64,000 nucleotides of DNA from DATFVA01 sp963815785 (GTDB lineage Bacteria; Bacteroidota; Ignavibacteria; Ignavibacteriales; Ignavibacteriaceae), in contig CAWFHZ010000005.1 of NCBI GenBank assembly GCA_963815785.1, forward strand, positions 310,001 through 374,000, in the 5' to 3' direction. Numbering within the stretch: position 1 is the first letter of the stretch; each line of letters starts with the position of its first letter. Both the position numbers and the translations under genes were made by a program. This document shows, in pieces, positions 61,185-64,000 of the stretch. A model generated the notes under the pieces. That model saw nothing but the letters and a program-made list of their open reading frames with translations. It had not been told where the DNA came from and ran no database searches.

Positions 61185-62609
61185 TTAGTCATTTAATAAT
61201 TCGAACATTGAATAATACTCCGGTGAAACTTTTCCTATCATTTGTTCAAGTTCGTACCTTGTAATCAAATAGCTGTAAACTGTCTGAAGCCTGTTCAATC
61301 TTGCCTGTCTCAATGCTATATCCGCATTCTGTACTTCAAGCTGACTGCTGGTTCCCTCTTTATATCTGACAGTTGCAATCTGGTAAGCCCTCTCAGCCAG
61401 CGACACATTTCTATCCTGAGCTTCAACAACCGTCTGCACTCTTTTTAATTCATTTATTTTTGATTTAACCTGGGCGGTTAAATAATCTTTTAACTGGGAA
61501 ACCTGTTCCTCTGTCTGCTTATAAGTTAAAGTTGATTGTTCAACACGCTGAGAAGTCCGCTGTCCTTTCCAGAGATTGATAGAAAAATTTACCCCGACAG
61601 TTAAAGAGGAATAATTCTGGAAGTCCCATTTATCGGAGGAACCGGCATAAGAATAATTTCCGAAAGCCGCAATGTTAGGCCAGTATTCTGCGCGGTCCAA
61701 ATCTATAAAAGCGTCATCAACCTTTGCTTTCAGACCTAGTGTCTGTATACTTAAATTCGATTTCAGAACTTCATCAACCATATCCTGTGTTTCCGGAACC
61801 GGCATCGGCTGATATGTTATACTTCCATCAACATCAATTTCGTTTTCAGGATTTAATCCAAGCAGAATTTTTAAGCCGTCTGTTGCATCCTTTAATTTAT
61901 TTTCCATATCAAGTAAAGTCGGTCTGATATTCTCCACCTGGACCTGAGCCTGCAGATCATCAAATTCAGAAACCAGTCCTTGCCCGTAAAGTGCGTTTAC
62001 GTTTTTATAATTATCCTGAGCGTTTTCAAAGCTTGCTTTTGTTATCTGGTAAACTTCCTTCGTAAGAAGTACGCCGTAAAATGCTTTTTCCACATTTAAT
62101 ACGGTAGATGAAATTGTGTTTTTCAATTGAGCTTTGGAAAGATCAAGATAAATCTGTGAGGCACCGATTCCCCGGAACACTGCAGAACTGAAAAGCACCT
62201 GGGTAAGCTGCAGATTTGTTTGGTAATTATTTGCAAGCGTAAATGACTGCAGGCTGTATCCAACGGGTTTGAACTTATTATTATCACGCGGGATAACATT
62301 TTCATCAAACAGGATTGAGTAAGTTGCGTTCCCAAGCAGCGCTCCAAAATCTGGGAAAGGTGTTTTGGGTTTTTCTATAAAGTGACTTAAACCCGCAGAG
62401 AAATCAAGGCTTGGTAATGCATAGCCGAATGCCTCGTGAACAGCAGCGTTGGCTTTCTGAACATTCATCTCAGCTATTTTAACATCACTGTTATTTTTAA
62501 GTGCTGTTTTTATTGCTTCATCTATATTGAGAGTTTGTGTTTGCGAAAAACTGAAGCCGGCAAATAATAGGGAAATTATTATTAACGGATAATTTGATTT
62601 TGGTTTCAT
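61185..62609 (-). CDS. TolC-family outer-membrane efflux channel
   Basis: 474 residues with a signal peptide (to about 22, FSFSQ). Two repeats of the outer-membrane factor family: LNIDEAIKTALKNNSDVKIA (about 27-46), FYGVLLTKEVYQITKASFEN, LYGQGLVSEFDDLQAQVQVE, then DRNVSLAERAYQIATVRYKE and LEVQNADIALRQARLNRLQT near the end. It forms the trimeric exit duct for the adaptor and pump encoded after it. It is the first gene of the operon; GGAAGTTAA precedes the ATG. No regulator gene adjoins the operon. Confidence 0.94.
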   Translation of the reverse strand: MKPKSNYPLIIISLLFAGFSFSQTQTLNIDEAIKTALKNNSDVKIAEMNVQKANAAVHEAFGYALPSLDFSAGLSHFIEKPKTPFPDFGALLGNATYSILFDENVIPRDNNKFKPVGYSLQSFTLANNYQTNLQLTQVLFSSAVFRGIGASQIYLDLSKAQLKNTISSTVLNVEKAFYGVLLTKEVYQITKASFENAQDNYKNVNALYGQGLVSEFDDLQAQVQVENIRPTLLDMENKLKDATDGLKILLGLNPENEIDVDGSITYQPMPVPETQDMVDEVLKSNLSIQTLGLKAKVDDAFIDLDRAEYWPNIAAFGNYSYAGSSDKWDFQNYSSLTVGVNFSINLWKGQRTSQRVEQSTLTYKQTEEQVSQLKDYLTAQVKSKINELKRVQTVVEAQDRNVSLAERAYQIATVRYKEGTSSQLEVQNADIALRQARLNRLQTVYSYLITRYELEQMIGKVSPEYYSMFELLND

Positions 62610-62958
62610 TTAACTTCCGGTCTGGTTTTGATTTTTACAAACGTGGAGGAGATAGATTTGTGTGAACGAAAAGATAAAACTGTTCGCTCACAACTTGAGA
62701 AAACTGGTAAGCATCTGAGATTCATTAATCTCCCCCGGATACAAAAAATTTTATTTATCTCCCCTTTCTATCCAATTTCTGTTTTGGTTCCGGAAAAAGG
62801 ATAAAAAGTTCTTTTCAAAATTATAGAAATATCTAGGAATTTGTAAATACAATGAATGTTAAATTTTGAAGATTTATGTGAACGGAAGATTTTTATGGTG
62901 AGTGGTAGTAGATAAAGATATGCCAAATTATTAAAATCTGGCATATCTAAATTATATT
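62610..62958. other. Intergenic region, efflux operon promoter side
   Basis: 349 bp between the TolC-like gene and pckA, both on the minus strand. It should contain the efflux operon promoter and the pckA 3' hairpin. A plus-strand open frame of about 50 codons near 62642 has no ribosome binding site or recognisable product and is not called. Confidence 0.5.
62916..62948 (-). terminator. Hairpin after pckA
   Basis: Perfect 10-bp stem AGATATGCCA (62916-62925) / TGGCATATCT (62939-62948) with a 13-nt loop, 10 bp after the pckA stop. Only a short T-rich stretch follows on the minus strand, so it may be a weak terminator or an mRNA 3'-end stabiliser. Confidence 0.6.
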
Positions 62959-64000
62959 TTACTTCAAACGGACCGGTCCGGCTTTCTTTACTTCGTCTGA
63001 AGTTCCTTCTGCAAAGAGCTTGAAGTTTTCAATAAATCTTGCTGCAAGCGCATCATATTTTTTCCAGTATTCGTTTTTATTTCCCCAGCTGGAAGAGGGA
63101 TCAAGGACATCTTCAGGAACATCAGGACAACTTAACGGAACTTCGAATCCAAACAACTTATCTTTTCTGTATTTAACTTTATCAAGTTTTCCGTCAAGTG
63201 CTGCATTTAAAAGATTACGGGTATGGCGTATGCTTATTCTTTTTCCTACACCAAATCTTCCGCCTACCCAGCCGGTGTTTACGAGCCAGACATTTGCATT
63301 ATGTTTCAGCATTCTCTGCTTCAGCATTTCGGAATATTCATAAGGATGACGAACCATAAAGGGTGCACCAAAGCATGCGCTGAAAGTAATTTGCGGTTCA
63401 ATTCCCAAACCAATTTCTGTTCCGGCAATTTTAGATGTATAGCCGCTAATGAAATGATATTGTGCCTGCTCAGGATTTAGTTTTGCAATCGGGGGAAGAA
63501 CTCCTGATGCATCGCAGGTTAGAAATATTATGTTTTTAGGGTGACTTCTGACATATGCATCTTCGACTACATTTGGGATGAACTCAAGTGGGTAAGAGGC
63601 ACGTGTATTTTCAGTAATATGATCATCATCCAGGTCGATATTTCTTGATACCGGATCGAAAACAACATTCTCAAGTATAGTTCCGAATCTTCTTGTAGTT
63701 GCATAAATCTCAGGTTCGTGTTCTGCTGAAAGTCTTATCACTTTTGCGTAACATCCGCCTTCGAAATTAAATACGCCCTCACTGCTCCAGCCGTGCTCAT
63801 CATCTCCGATTAAACCTCTTGTAGGATCAGCAGATAAAGTTGTCTTTCCGGTTCCGCTTAATCCGAAGAACAATGCAACATCTTTCTTTGAACCGACGTT
63901 TGCAGAGCAATGCATAGGCAGAACATCTTCAAATGTTAAGAGAAAATTAAGTACAGTAAATATTGATTTCTTAATTTCACCGCCGTAAAGTGAGTTTGCA
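62959..64000 (-). CDS. pckA: Phosphoenolpyruvate carboxykinase (ATP), C-terminal two-thirds
   Basis: The frame is open to the end of the window, so the N-terminus is missing. The visible 347 residues include YGGEIKKSIFTVLNFLL, MHCSANVG, the P-loop FFGLSGTGKTTLSADP, the metal site IGDDEHGWSSEGVFNFEGGC, RFGTILENVVFD and ENTRASYPLEFIPN, all diagnostic of the ATP-dependent enzyme. It converts oxaloacetate and ATP to phosphoenolpyruvate and CO2, or the reverse, and is central to gluconeogenesis or anaplerosis. The C-terminus (GTSDEVKKAGPVRLK) is complete and followed by a hairpin. There are no anomalies in the part seen. Confidence 0.97.
   Translation of the reverse strand, partial: ANSLYGGEIKKSIFTVLNFLLTFEDVLPMHCSANVGSKKDVALFFGLSGTGKTTLSADPTRGLIGDDEHGWSSEGVFNFEGGCYAKVIRLSAEHEPEIYATTRRFGTILENVVFDPVSRNIDLDDDHITENTRASYPLEFIPNVVEDAYVRSHPKNIIFLTCDASGVLPPIAKLNPEQAQYHFISGYTSKIAGTEIGLGIEPQITFSACFGAPFMVRHPYEYSEMLKQRMLKHNANVWLVNTGWVGGRFGVGKRISIRHTRNLLNAALDGKLDKVKYRKDKLFGFEVPLSCPDVPEDVLDPSSSWGNKNEYWKKYDALAARFIENFKLFAEGTSDEVKKAGPVRLK

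Noticed and set aside
62642..62806. About 50-codon plus-strand frame between the TolC-like gene and pckA
   Set aside because: No ribosome binding site and no family resemblance; antisense to the leader of the efflux operon.

Overview
The window is AT-rich DNA from a Gram-negative bacterium of the Bacteroidota/Chlorobiota group, most likely the Ignavibacteria. The main evidence is at least nine secreted proteins that end in a type IX secretion (T9SS) sorting domain with the NYPNPFNPTTTI-type motif and a basic KKMxLxK tail. Supporting evidence is a PorV-like outer-membrane protein, Omp28-type proteins, a TonB-dependent receptor with a carboxypeptidase-regulatory-like N-terminus, a DUF6029-like barrel and a TrmB-type regulator. 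No T9SS core genes are present, only cargo and one PorV-like protein.

Layout. 1-1401: two broken genes (metallophosphoesterase, thioredoxin-like) with several one-base slips. 1453-6001 (minus strand): pruA, a sensor kinase, its likely OmpR-type regulator between twin terminators, and a small Lys/Thr-rich exported protein. 6221-12059: a BNR-propeller T9SS cargo, a small membrane protein followed in frame by a LigD remnant, and a dipeptidyl peptidase IV. 12158-13489: a MOP-type membrane transporter. 13494-24263 (minus): a probable five-gene envelope operon (lipoprotein, TonB receptor, 1262-residue exoprotein, PorV-like protein, SGNH/TPR protein) behind an intergenic region with two perfect palindromes. 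24839-31793 (minus): three CxxC thioredoxin-fold proteins, a short T9SS protein, a DUF6029-like barrel and a TrmB regulator. 32283-35974 (minus): a tandem GH2-like jelly-roll lipoprotein, HEAT and TPR proteins and an orphan response regulator.

36443-45577 is the most accessory-looking part: a FecR-like zinc-finger protein without a sigma gene, two DoxX paralogues (the second with its ribosome binding site inside a hairpin), a lipoprotein/unknown/lysozyme cassette, a shattered HEPN-like gene, tRNA-Lys(CTT) with a 17-bp copy of its own sequence just downstream, a Crp/Fnr-cupin pair followed by a T9SS-domain remnant, a possible clan CD peptidase lipoprotein, and small proteins preceded by a shared upstream element. 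46056-56909: a deoxynucleoside kinase and a run of six T9SS cargo genes, including a tandem paralogue pair. 56991-62609: an RND efflux operon (TolC, adaptor, pump) whose pump lacks the usual proton-relay residues. The window ends inside pckA.

Together this reads as the genome of a heterotrophic, probably proteolytic and saccharolytic, surface-secreting bacterium. No CRISPR array, rRNA, intact transposase or integrase was seen.
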